A DNA stretch of 23,262 nt from DATCZS01 sp036525795 (GTDB lineage: Bacteria > Actinomycetota > Acidimicrobiia > Spongiisociales > ZC4RG35), in assembly GCA_036525795.1 (NCBI GenBank), contig DATCZS010000102.1, positions 1 to 23,262 of the forward strand. The letters run 5' to 3'. The translations under genes and the position numbers were made by a program. Shown piece after piece: positions 1 to 7,197 of the stretch. How positions within the stretch are numbered: position 1 is the first letter of the stretch; every line of letters begins with the position of its first letter. The notes beneath the pieces are model-generated. The model did no database searches and was not told the origin of the DNA. It saw only the letters and a program-made list of their open reading frames with translations.

Positions 1-92
1 CGGCCGCTGAAGACACAGCGCCGCAGGGAATACCGGCCGGATGCGGGGCGAGCCGTCGACCGGTCGTCGGGACGGTCCCGAAGACCGCTGGG

Positions 93-98
93 TACCAT
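93..98 (+). promoter_or_regulatory. Putative -10 box TACCAT upstream of kgd
   Basis: A TANNNT hexamer lies 11 nt before the GTG chosen as the kgd start. A transcript starting 7-8 nt after it would carry only a 3-5 nt leader. I see no convincing -35 box. The same arrangement recurs before other genes in the window. Confidence 0.4.
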
Positions 99-109
99 CG
101 GTTCCCATA

Positions 110-3100
110 GTGGAGCACGCCGATGTGACCGATGCCGGATCGAACGACTGGCTCATAGAGGATATGCGAGAGCGGTATCTCGCGGACCCCGACTCGGTGA
201 GCGAGTCGTGGAGGGCCTTCTTTGAGGAGAGCGATCAGCCGGGAACCAGCGATCAGCGATCAGCAGTCGGGGATCGGCAACAGCCGAGCGGTCAGCGGTC
301 GGCGATCAGCGATCAGCCTGAAGTAGGCGGTCAGCGATCAGCGGTCGGCGATCGGCCAGAAGAACAGGTCGCACTGCCCGCGGAGGAAACCACCACCCGG
401 TTGACCGGGATCATGGCGACCATCGCCCGGCGGATGGAAGAGTCGCTGGCGGTGCCCACCGCCACCTCGTTTCGCACCATGCCGTCGAAGCTGCTGGAGG
501 TCAACCGGCTGATCCTCAACAACCAGCTGAAGCGGCTGGCCGGCGGGGGCAAGGTCAGCTTCACCCACCTGATCGGCTACGCCGTCGCCCGGGCGCTGGG
601 CGAGCTCACCGCCCTCAACGTCTCCTACGCCGAGATCGACGGGAAGCCCCACGTGGTGGAACACCCCCACGTCAACCTCGGGCTGGCCATCGACGTCGAA
701 CGGGCGGACGGCACCCGGGTGCTGCTGGTCCCCAACATCAAGGCGGCCGAGACCTTCGACTTCAAGACCTTCTGGGAGGAGTACGAGCTGGTCGTCACCA
801 GGGCCCGCAACAACAAGCTGAGCCCTGACGACTTCGCCGGCACCACCGCCACCCTCACCAATCCCGGCACGATCGGCACCGTCCAGTCGGTCCCCCGGCT
901 GATGCCCGACCAGGGGCTGATCGTGGGGGTGGGGGCGATCGGGTATCCCTCCGAGTATCAGGCGGCCGATCCCCGCTACCTGGCCCGGCAGGGGATCGGG
1001 AAGGTCATCACCCTCACCTCGACCTACGACCACCGGGTGATCCAGGGTGCCCAGTCGGGGGAGCTGCTGCGCCGCATCCACCAGTTGCTGCTGGGCGAGG
1101 ACGGCTTCTACGACCAGATCTTCGACGCCCTCGGGGTGCCATACACCCCGGCCCGCTGGGCAGTCGACGACAACCCGCCCACCGGCTCGCCCGAATGGGC
1201 CGAGAAGCAGGCCAAGGTCTTCCAGCTGATCAACGCCTACCGGGTTCGCGGCCACCTGATCGCCGACCTCGACCCGCTGCGCCAGCAGAAGCCCAAGATG
1301 TATCCCGAGCTCGACCCTCTCTACTACGGGCTCACCATCTGGGACCTCGACCGGGAGTTCGCCACCGGCGGCATCGCCGGTGTCCAGGTGATGCCGCTCG
1401 GGAAGATCCTTTCGGCGCTGCGCGACGCCTACTGCCGAACCGCCGGCATCGAGTACATGCACATCCAGCAGACCGAGCAGAAGCGCTGGATCCAACAGCG
1501 GGTGGAGGAGCCCCGCACCGAGCTGGGGCGGGAGGAGAAAGTCCGGATCCTCTCCAAGCTCGACCAGGCGGAGGCGTTCGAGAAGTTCCTCCACACCAAG
1601 TACGTGGGGCACAAGCGGTTCGGGCTGGAGGGATCGGAGTCGCTCGTGCCGATGCTCGACGCGGTGCTGTCGGCGGCGGCCGGTGACGGCATCGAAGAGG
1701 CCGTGATCGGGATGTCACACCGGGGCCGGCTCAACGTGCTCGCCAACATCATCGGCAAGAGCTACGGCCGTATCTTCCGCGAATTCGAAGGCGACATCGA
1801 CCCGTCCAGCACCGGCGGATCGGGCGACGTGAAGTACCACCTGGGAGCGGAGGGCACCTTCGACTCGGCCAACGGGCCGATCGCAGTCGGGGTGGTGGCC
1901 AACCCCAGCCATCTGGAGGCCGTCGACCCGGTGCTGGAAGGGGTGGTGCGGGCCAAGCAGGAGCGGCGGGGCGAAGAGGGCCACCACAGGGTGCTGCCGG
2001 TCCTCATCCACGGCGACGCCGCCTTCGCCGGACAGGGAGTGGTGGTGGAGACCTTCAACCTCTCCCAGCTGCGCGGCTACCGCACCGGCGGAACCGTTCA
2101 CATCGTGATCAACAACCAGGTGGGATTCACCACTTCCACTCTCGACGCCCGCTCCAGCTTCTACGCCACCGACGTCGCCAAGACCGTGCAGGCTCCGATC
2201 ATCCACGTCAACGGCGACGACCCCGAGGCGGTGGTGCGGGTAGCCCGGTTCGCCTTCGCCTACCGCCAGGCGTTCAACAAGGACGTCGTCATCGACATGA
2301 TCTGCTACCGGCGGCGGGGCCACAACGAGGGGGACGAGCCGTCGTACACCCAGCCGATCATGTACAAGCTGATCGAAACCCACCCTTCGGTCCGTCGGCT
2401 CTACCTCGAGCGGCTGGTCTCCGCCGGCGACGTCAGCCCAGAGGAGGTGCAGGCGCTGTCGGCCGAGTTCCACGCCGCCATGGATCAGGCGTTCGGAGAG
2501 ACCCGGGACTCGCATCCGGCTCCGACGCCCACGCCGCCGCTCGACGTCGAAGGCCGGGAGCCGGTCACCGCCGTGGGCCGGGACGAGCTGGAGTCCATCC
2601 TCGAGTACGTAACCACCCCGCCGGACGGGTTCGTGATCCACCCCAAGCTGGAGAAGCTGGTGGAGGATCGTCGCCGGGCGCTGGCGGCGGATTCGGTCGA
2701 CTGGGCGACCGCCGAGGCGCTGGCGTTCGGATCGCTGGCCCGCCAGGGCGTGCCGATCCGGCTGGCCGGGGAGGACTCGCGGCGGGGGACCTTCAGTCAC
2801 CGGCATGCCGAGCTGACCGACTACGAGACGGCAGAGGAGTGGATCCCGCTGCAGGCGCTCACCGAAGACGCCACCCGGGTGCGGATCGTCGACTCGCTGC
2901 TGAGCGAGTTCGCCGCCGTCGGCTTCGAATACGGGTATTCGGTGGAGTGGCCCGAGGTGCTGGTGATGTGGGAAGCGCAGTTCGGGGACTTCGCCAATGG
3001 GGCCCAGGTGATCGTCGACCAGTTCATCGCTCCGGGCGAGACCAAGTGGTCCCAGCCGTCGGGACTGACGCTGCTGCTGCCGCACGGGTTCGAAGGCCAG

Positions 3101-3706
3101 GGACCGGAGCATTCCAGCGCCCGCATCGAGCGGTACCTCGAGCTGTGCGCCGGCGACAACATGCGGGTGGTGGTGCCGGCGACCAGCGGGCAGTACTTCC
3201 ATCTGCTGCGCCGCCAGGCGCTGTTGGAGCCGCGAAAGCCGCTCATCGTCTTCACCCCCAAGTCGCTGCTGCGCACCAGGGCCTCGTTCGCCACCACCGA
3301 GATCCTGACCGCCGGCAGGTACCAGCCGCTGTTCGAAGACGTCGAGGTGGAGTCGGGGGCGGAGCGGGTGGTGCTGTGTGCCGGCAAGGTGTATCACGAC
3401 CTGATCCGGAGCCGCCAGGAGACGGGGGTGGAGGGGGTGGCGGTGGTGCGGGTGTCCCAGCTCTATCCGGTGCCCGAAGACGAGCTGGCGCTGGTGGCGT
3501 CGGCGCATCCGGGGGCCGAGCTGGTGTGGTGCCAGGAGGAGCCCGAGAACATGGGGGCGTATCGGTTCCTGTGGCATCCGCTGCGGCGGATCTTCGGCCG
3601 CGAGCCCCGGTATGCCGGTCGACGGTCGGGTGCCAGCCCGGCGACGGGCTCGGCCAAGGTGCACCAGCGGGAACAGGACGAGCTCGTCATCGCCGCGCTG
3701 ACCTGA
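110..3706 (+). CDS. kgd: Multifunctional 2-oxoglutarate decarboxylase / dehydrogenase E1 with fused E2-like domain (Kgd)
   Basis: This cytoplasmic ThDP enzyme handles 2-oxoglutarate in the TCA cycle, as E1 of the 2-oxoglutarate dehydrogenase complex or as a decarboxylase. The 1198-aa product follows mycobacterial KGD throughout. It has a short E1-type N-terminal segment (NDWLIEDM, about residues 12-35), a linker, and an E2-type acyltransferase domain (about 95-330) with the catalytic-type motif TYDHRVIQG (His308). The E1 part runs from about 350 to the end, with GDAAFAGQG (635-643) and the cofactor-site NN at 668-669. As in the family, there is no lipoyl domain. The linker holds three 13-residue repeats (47-85). 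The frame is open from ATG 41, but residues before GTG 110 look non-conserved and a -10 box precedes GTG 110; GTG 125 is also possible. Identification is very secure; the start is moderately secure. Confidence 0.95.
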   Translation: MEHADVTDAGSNDWLIEDMRERYLADPDSVSESWRAFFEESDQPGTSDQRSAVGDRQQPSGQRSAISDQPEVGGQRSAVGDRPEEQVALPAEETTTRLTGIMATIARRMEESLAVPTATSFRTMPSKLLEVNRLILNNQLKRLAGGGKVSFTHLIGYAVARALGELTALNVSYAEIDGKPHVVEHPHVNLGLAIDVERADGTRVLLVPNIKAAETFDFKTFWEEYELVVTRARNNKLSPDDFAGTTATLTNPGTIGTVQSVPRLMPDQGLIVGVGAIGYPSEYQAADPRYLARQGIGKVITLTSTYDHRVIQGAQSGELLRRIHQLLLGEDGFYDQIFDALGVPYTPARWAVDDNPPTGSPEWAEKQAKVFQLINAYRVRGHLIADLDPLRQQKPKMYPELDPLYYGLTIWDLDREFATGGIAGVQVMPLGKILSALRDAYCRTAGIEYMHIQQTEQKRWIQQRVEEPRTELGREEKVRILSKLDQAEAFEKFLHTKYVGHKRFGLEGSESLVPMLDAVLSAAAGDGIEEAVIGMSHRGRLNVLANIIGKSYGRIFREFEGDIDPSSTGGSGDVKYHLGAEGTFDSANGPIAVGVVANPSHLEAVDPVLEGVVRAKQERRGEEGHHRVLPVLIHGDAAFAGQGVVVETFNLSQLRGYRTGGTVHIVINNQVGFTTSTLDARSSFYATDVAKTVQAPIIHVNGDDPEAVVRVARFAFAYRQAFNKDVVIDMICYRRRGHNEGDEPSYTQPIMYKLIETHPSVRRLYLERLVSAGDVSPEEVQALSAEFHAAMDQAFGETRDSHPAPTPTPPLDVEGREPVTAVGRDELESILEYVTTPPDGFVIHPKLEKLVEDRRRALAADSVDWATAEALAFGSLARQGVPIRLAGEDSRRGTFSHRHAELTDYETAEEWIPLQALTEDATRVRIVDSLLSEFAAVGFEYGYSVEWPEVLVMWEAQFGDFANGAQVIVDQFIAPGETKWSQPSGLTLLLPHGFEGQGPEHSSARIERYLELCAGDNMRVVVPATSGQYFHLLRRQALLEPRKPLIVFTPKSLLRTRASFATTEILTAGRYQPLFEDVEVESGAERVVLCAGKVYHDLIRSRQETGVEGVAVVRVSQLYPVPEDELALVASAHPGAELVWCQEEPENMGAYRFLWHPLRRIFGREPRYAGRRSGASPATGSAKVHQREQDELVIAALT
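248..364 (+). repeat. Three 39-nt in-frame tandem repeats in the kgd linker, built of GRTCRGC heptamers
   Basis: Units lie at 248-286, 287-325 and 326-364. Each contains four consecutive heptamers of the type GATCAGC, GGTCAGC, GGTCGGC or GATCGGC (251-278 with one degenerate copy, 290-317, 329-356), followed by an 11-nt spacer. Since 39 nt is 13 codons, the frame is kept and the products are SDQRSAVGDRQQP, SGQRSAISDQPEV and GGQRSAVGDRPEE. A single extra GATCAGC sits at 233-239. Confidence 0.9.
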
Positions 3707-3941
3707 GTGTGGCTCGGATGGGGCGCGATGTAACGCAGGTAGCTCGGCCGGGACTCACCTCGAGGACGTCGACGGGGGTGAGGCCCCTACCGATTTGAAG
3801 GGACTCGGGAGGCCGGGCCCCACACCCGCCGACCCCAGGGAGCGTATCGCTCCGGGCCCTCCGTGCAATGGGGCGTGGGGCCTATCGCGCCAAGGTGGCT
3901 TCAAAGCCTGAAGTCGCTCCGCCCGCTCTCGGGTGAGTGAA

Positions 3942-3967
3942 GTGGGCCCCGCGCAGGCGGGGCCCAC
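3942..3967 (+). terminator. GC-rich hairpin, likely terminator, upstream of the UPF0316 gene
   Basis: An 11-bp perfect stem, GTGGGCCCCGC with GCGGGGCCCAC, closes a 4-nt loop (GCAG). No T tract follows, so it is not a canonical Rho-independent terminator, although such stems are common in GC-rich actinobacteria. Its 3' arm ends only 9 nt before the -10 box of the next gene and would overlap the -35 region. Confidence 0.5.
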
Positions 3968-3976
3968 TCGCGTCGT

Positions 3977-3982
3977 TAGCCT
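3977..3982 (+). promoter_or_regulatory. Putative -10 box TAGCCT for the UPF0316 gene
   Basis: TAGCCT ends 5 nt before GTG 3988 and 8 nt before ATG 3991, which places the expected transcription start at or within 3 nt of the start codon. Confidence 0.5.
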
Positions 3983-3990
3983 GAGTGGTG

Positions 3991-4518
3991 ATGGAACTCG
4001 CCTTCGCCGTCGTATTGATCTTCATGATGCGGGTGGCCGACGTCACGCTCGGCGCCCTGCGCATCATCCAGCTCGTCCGGGGCCGCCGCCTTCCGGCGGG
4101 GATACTCGGGTTCTTCGAGTCGCTGATCTGGGTGCTCGCCGCCCGCCAGGTGCTGGCCGACCTCGACGAGCCGGTCAAGATCGTCGGCTACGCCGCCGGC
4201 TACGCGGCCGGCACCATGCTCGGGGGGACGGTCGAACGCTGGCTGGCGATGGGGACCGCCATCGTGCGGGTGATCGCCTCGATCGACTCTCCGCCGGCCT
4301 ACGAGGCGCTGCAGGATGCCGGGTTCCCGACCACCGTGCTCAACGGCGAAGGACGGGACGGCCCGGTCCGAATCGTGTTCTCCGTGGTCCGGCGAAGAGA
4401 GGTGTCTCCCATGCTGGCCGTGATCCAACAGGTGAATCCCCACGCCATCGTCACCGTCGAGGAGACCCGCCTCGCCGACCTCGCCTCCACCCGCCGCGCC
4501 ACCGCCCTCCGCAAGTAG
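3991..4518 (+). CDS. UPF0316/DUF5698-DUF2179-type membrane protein
   Basis: The 175-aa product begins with about 85 hydrophobic residues that can form three membrane segments: one at the N-terminus, one near FFESLIWVLAA, and one near VGYAAGYAAGTMLGG. A soluble tail of about 90 residues follows, of mixed alpha/beta type. This order matches UPF0316 proteins, which carry DUF5698 and then a DUF2179-like domain; their biochemical role is unknown to me. ATG 3991 is preceded in frame by GTG 3988 and GTG 3985, and the -10 box at 3977-3982 makes 3988 or 3991 the likely leaderless start. It appears monocistronic and converges on the Nudix gene across an inverted repeat. Confidence 0.75.
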   Translation: MELAFAVVLIFMMRVADVTLGALRIIQLVRGRRLPAGILGFFESLIWVLAARQVLADLDEPVKIVGYAAGYAAGTMLGGTVERWLAMGTAIVRVIASIDSPPAYEALQDAGFPTTVLNGEGRDGPVRIVFSVVRRREVSPMLAVIQQVNPHAIVTVEETRLADLASTRRATALRK

Positions 4519-4523
4519 CGGCG

Positions 4524-4618
4524 AACCCTGGGCTCGACACCACACTGAGTGTGGATGCGCGCGCGAGGTTGAACTGTGCACGTAGATCCACACTGGGTGT
4601 GGACCCGAGCCCTGGGTT
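4524..4618. repeat. Imperfect inverted repeat between convergent genes
   Basis: The outer arms AACCCTGGGCTCG (4524-4536) and CGAGCCCTGGGTT (4606-4618) are complementary except at one position. Inside each lies a near-identical 15-nt palindrome, CCACACTGAGTGTGG (4540-4554) and CCACACTGGGTGTGG (4588-4602). About 33 nt of each arm can pair around a central segment of about 29 nt. It may act as a bidirectional terminator for the flanking convergent genes, or be a REP/MITE-like dispersed element. Confidence 0.75.
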
Positions 4619-4626
4619 GGCGGTGT

Positions 4627-5511
4627 CTACACCGCCGGGGGTGGGTGGTAGGTGGCGTCGAGGGGGGTGCCGTCTTCGAAGTGGACCGCCCATATCGACC
4701 CCTTCTTGCAGTCGAAGTAGCCGTGGCGGGAATGCAGCGTCATCCCCTTCCTCGACATCCGCTCCAGGTAGGCGGGGATCATGTCGCCGTGGCTCGACAG
4801 CACCACGTGGTTCCGTGACAGCGACTTGAGCCACTTCATCCCCTGTTTGGGATCGGCGCCCTCGACGAGATGCTCACTCGTCTCGACCTCCAACCCGAGT
4901 CTCTCGGCGAGCGGCTCCACCGTCTGTCTGCACCGCACGTACGGGCTGGAGATGATCCGGTCGACCCCCACGTCGGCCAGCATCTCCGCCAGCACCTCCG
5001 ACTGTCGCCGGCCCTTCGAGGTGATCGGCCGCAGGTGGTCGTCCCCCTTCCACTTCGACCGATCGCCGGCCACCGCGTGGCGAACGAACAGCAGCGTTCC
5101 CATGGCGTCGAGCCGCTGGTAGTCGGCAGTCGACACCAGCCAGCGGTCGTCGTGATAGGTGAGGACCTTCTCGGCCTGCCCGGGACGGATCCAGCGAATG
5201 TCGTCGACTTCGCTGTTGGGGACGAACGGCCGCATCACGACCGGCTTCATCGAGAAGAAGTGGACCCGCTTGGGCCGCCCGTTGGCGAGGGCGTATTCGA
5301 TCTCGGCCAGGTGATCGATCACCCGCGCCCGGATCCCGGTTTCCTCTTCCACCTCTCGCACCGCCGTCTCGGCGTCGGTCTCGCCCCGATCCTGCTTTCC
5401 CTTGGGGAGCGACCAGTCGCCATAGCGCGGGCGATGGACGATGAGCACCTCGTATCCACCGTCGCTCCTGGTCCGGAAGACCAGTCCACCTGCCGCCTTC
5501 AACTCGCTCAC
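4627..5511 (-). CDS. Nudix hydrolase fused to SixA-type histidine phosphatase (MutT1-like)
   Basis: The 294-aa protein joins two domains. The N-terminal Nudix hydrolase has an intact Nudix box (G38 to I60; the REVEEETGI end is visible). The C-terminal histidine phosphatase starts near residue 135 with the catalytic RHA at 144-146 and a later SSHGD motif. This architecture is that of mycobacterial MutT1, which removes 8-oxo-dGTP/8-oxo-GTP and also acts on dinucleoside polyphosphates; a nucleotide-pool cleaning role here is by homology. The frame stays open upstream, but GTG 5511 is chosen because it overlaps the upstream gene's stop as GTGA and a GGGGGAAGGG purine run precedes it. It is the last gene of the minus-strand operon. 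Confidence 0.88.
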   Translation of the reverse strand: MSELKAAGGLVFRTRSDGGYEVLIVHRPRYGDWSLPKGKQDRGETDAETAVREVEEETGIRARVIDHLAEIEYALANGRPKRVHFFSMKPVVMRPFVPNSEVDDIRWIRPGQAEKVLTYHDDRWLVSTADYQRLDAMGTLLFVRHAVAGDRSKWKGDDHLRPITSKGRRQSEVLAEMLADVGVDRIISSPYVRCRQTVEPLAERLGLEVETSEHLVEGADPKQGMKWLKSLSRNHVVLSSHGDMIPAYLERMSRKGMTLHSRHGYFDCKKGSIWAVHFEDGTPLDATYHPPPAV

Positions 5512-5735
5512 GAGGCCCGGTGCGACCCTTCCCCCTGAGAACCGGCGAGGAGCGCAGCCGCCAGGGGTTCGTCGAGGGCGGTGAGGTCGATGGTGATCGT
5601 TCCGCAGGCCAAGCACACCCGCCGGTAGATGCCTCCTCCGATGACCCTTCGCTTTCCGTAGCGGTGATGACCGGAGCGACAGTCGCTGAGAGCCTGCCTA
5701 CGGGATCGCCGTCCGGTGGTGGTCATGGCTTCCAT
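5508..5735 (-). CDS. Small Cys/His protein, possible zinc ribbon
   Basis: This 75-aa basic protein is not recognised by name. It contains a Cys-x3-His-His stretch (CRSGHH) and, about 19 residues on, a Cys-x2-Cys pair (CLACG), an arrangement that could bind one zinc ion. The C-terminal third is Ala/Leu-rich. Its stop overlaps the Nudix start (GTGA), so the two are probably translationally coupled. A TAGCAT hexamer at 5747-5752 on the same strand lies 11 nt upstream, so it may also have its own near-leaderless promoter. ATG 5726 is an alternative start giving 72 residues, with GGAAG just before it. That it is a real gene is supported by the tight packing; its function is unknown. Confidence 0.6.
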   Translation of the reverse strand: MEAMTTTGRRSRRQALSDCRSGHHRYGKRRVIGGGIYRRVCLACGTITIDLTALDEPLAAALLAGSQGEGSHRAS

Positions 5736-5739
5736 CAGC

Positions 5740-6300
5740 TTATTCCATGCTACCGGTGATCCCGGGGACCGCAGCGGCCAGGACGGGGATCACGGCGTCG
5801 ACCTCGTCAACGCAGGTGACGAAACGGGTGTCGGCGCCGGTCGACCCGCCGATCTGGTCGATCAACCGGCGCCAGGTCGAGCCCACCGCCACCACGGGCC
5901 GGGGGGTCGCCCCCCGGAACGGGGCGACGAAGGCGTCGTTCCAGGCGACCAGCAGCTCGGCGAGCGTGCCGATGCTTCCCGGCAGCGCCACCGACGCGTC
6001 GGCGATCTCGACGATCCGGGCGATGCGCTGGGGCAGCGTGGGGGCCGGGATCTCCCGGGCGACGTAGCCGTTCGCTCCGGCCCTTCCGGGGAAGACCGAA
6101 GGTGCGGTCACACCGATGGGCCTCCCTCCCGCCGCAGCCGCCCCTGCCGACACCGCCTCCATCAGACCGGCGTAGCCTCCGGTGGCGACCTGGGCTCCCG
6201 CCAGGACCAGGAGCCTGCCCAGCCGCTCTGCCTCGCCCCACACCGCATCGTCGCGCAGGACCTTCGACGAGCCGAACACGGCGACGACCGGGCCCGTCAC
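5740..6300 (-). CDS. LOG family / TIGR00725-like protein
   Basis: This 186-aa single-domain Rossmann-like protein shows the family landmarks: a beta strand with GSSK at the start, TGGYAGLMEAVS, and PGSIGTLAELL, a variant of the PGGxGTxxE motif in which the second Gly is Ser. LOG relatives include cytokinin-activating phosphoribohydrolases once labelled lysine decarboxylases; the TIGR00725 branch has no firmly known substrate. GTG 6300 is the start because it overlaps the upstream stop as GTGA; the frame continues open upstream without family similarity. It is the second gene of the operon, followed after 4 nt by the small Cys/His gene. Confidence 0.82.
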   Translation of the reverse strand: MTGPVVAVFGSSKVLRDDAVWGEAERLGRLLVLAGAQVATGGYAGLMEAVSAGAAAAGGRPIGVTAPSVFPGRAGANGYVAREIPAPTLPQRIARIVEIADASVALPGSIGTLAELLVAWNDAFVAPFRGATPRPVVAVGSTWRRLIDQIGGSTGADTRFVTCVDEVDAVIPVLAAAVPGITGSME

Positions 6301-7052
6301 GTCGGGTCTCCGATCCGCTCCAGCACCGCCCGGGCGACCGCATCGCGTTCGCGGTCGAGCAGGGCGTTGTGACGCGAGTTCTCGAGCCACATCAGCCGGC
6401 ACCGGCGTCCGAGCAGCCGTCGGAGGATGTCGGCCGACCGGGGGTCCACCGCCTCGTCGATCTTCGACTGGATGACCAGCGACGGCCGGTCGAGGTGCCA
6501 GGCGGCGATCGCCGCCCTCCCCATGATCGACAACAGCTCCGAGGCGGCCCGGGTGGGGAACCCTCGATAGGGCATCCAGTACGGCCTCACCTCCTCGTCG
6601 AGGTCCGGGGCGTCCGACTCGGGCCACTCCACCATCGGGCGGAAGCGGTGTGCCACCGGTGTCAGGTAGAGCTTCTTGTTCCGCACGATCACCGGGGCGT
6701 TGATCGTCGTGACGGTGGTGGCGGCGACGGGCTGGGCCAACAGGATCGAGATCAGCCCGCCCATGGACAGTCCCGCAAGGTGGATCCGGCGGTGGTCGGC
6801 CACCTCTTCGGCCACCTCGCGGGCCGAGGCGATCCAGTCGTCTGCGTCGGTGGTCGCCAGGTCCACGATGCCGGTCCCATGGCCCGCCAGGCGCGGGGCG
6901 ATCACCGTGTACCCGGAGCCGTTGAGCTCGGCCGCCAGCGGACGGCAGTGGGCCGGGATGCCGGTGAACCCGTGAACGAGCACGACCGCTTCGCCGTTGG
7001 TGCCCTCCAGCCGGAAGCCGGCGGCGAGAGGGTCGATCAGCTCGGCGGTCAT
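6297..7052 (-). CDS. Alpha/beta hydrolase, carboxylesterase / monoacylglycerol lipase type
   Basis: The 251-aa cytosolic protein has the oxyanion-hole HGF (27-29), the nucleophile elbow GLSMGG (Ser96), an acidic residue in KIDEAVD (Asp199 or 203) and the triad His in SRHN (His228). The layout resembles Est30-type carboxylesterases, so short-chain esters or monoglycerides are plausible substrates; the natural one cannot be read from sequence. ATG 7052 is preferred over ATG 7079 because a TACCCT -10 box ends exactly 6 nt before it. It is the first gene of the minus-strand operon, and its stop overlaps the LOG-family start. Confidence 0.85.
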   Translation of the reverse strand: MTAELIDPLAAGFRLEGTNGEAVVLVHGFTGIPAHCRPLAAELNGSGYTVIAPRLAGHGTGIVDLATTDADDWIASAREVAEEVADHRRIHLAGLSMGGLISILLAQPVAATTVTTINAPVIVRNKKLYLTPVAHRFRPMVEWPESDAPDLDEEVRPYWMPYRGFPTRAASELLSIMGRAAIAAWHLDRPSLVIQSKIDEAVDPRSADILRRLLGRRCRLMWLENSRHNALLDRERDAVARAVLERIGDPT

Positions 7053-7058
7053 GCCGGC

Positions 7059-7064
7059 AGGGTA
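7059..7064 (-). promoter_or_regulatory. Putative -10 box TACCCT for the hydrolase operon
   Basis: Read on the minus strand, TACCCT is separated by 6 nt (GCCGGC) from ATG 7052, which puts the expected transcription start at the A of the start codon. Confidence 0.55.
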
Positions 7065-7185
7065 CCGGGGTGGCATCACCTAGTTCCCCTGCCGGGGCCC
7101 GGCTGAGCGAAGGCAGGGACCACGACGCAAGGCGGCGGCGCCGAGCGCGACGCAGCGATCCCGGACCACGGGCACCGATAGTGGC

Positions 7186-7191
7186 TAGCTT
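7186..7191 (+). promoter_or_regulatory. Putative -10 box TAGCTT for the lipoprotein esterase
   Basis: TAGCTT is followed by GGAGGT and then directly by ATG 7198. GGAGGT resembles a Shine-Dalgarno site but abuts the start codon, too close to act as one, so leaderless initiation fits better. With the -10 box at 7059-7064 this forms a divergent promoter region. Confidence 0.5.
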
Positions 7192-7197
7192 GGAGGT

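Larger units (their letters stand above)
3707..3984. other. Non-coding, hairpin-rich intergenic stretch
   Basis: I find no gene here. Self-complementary segments include GGGGT-gag-GCCCC near 3775, GGAGCG-tat-CGCTCC at 3839-3853, and GGCCCCAC (3816-3823), which can pair with GTGGGGCC (3875-3882) around it. The stretch ends in the strong hairpin at 3942-3967. The minus strand is open for 70 codons (3967-3755), but the product is rich in Pro, Gly, Ser and Arg and resembles no family I know. A structured RNA, a dispersed repeat or a relic are all possible. Confidence 0.4.

Noticed and set aside
1..40. Possible tail of an upstream gene
   Set aside because: Frames are open only briefly and no recognisable C-terminus can be read in so short a stretch.
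41..109. N-terminal extension of kgd from ATG 41
   Set aside because: Residues encoded before GTG 110 are Arg/Pro/Gly-rich without family similarity, and a -10 box at 93-98 would place the transcription start after ATG 41.
248..364. Frameshift or assembly artifact in the kgd linker
   Set aside because: Repeat units are exactly 39 nt and the frame continues correctly into the conserved E2-type domain, so the sequence is coherent as coding DNA.
1715..3664. A 649-codon minus-strand frame opposite kgd
   Set aside because: Low-complexity His/Arg/Gly/Leu composition and no recognisable domain; kgd on the plus strand explains the region fully.
3755..3967. 70-codon minus-strand ORF in the 3707-3984 gap
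   Set aside because: No start context, composition biased to Pro/Gly/Ser/Arg, and it runs through the strong hairpin at 3942-3967; more likely non-coding.
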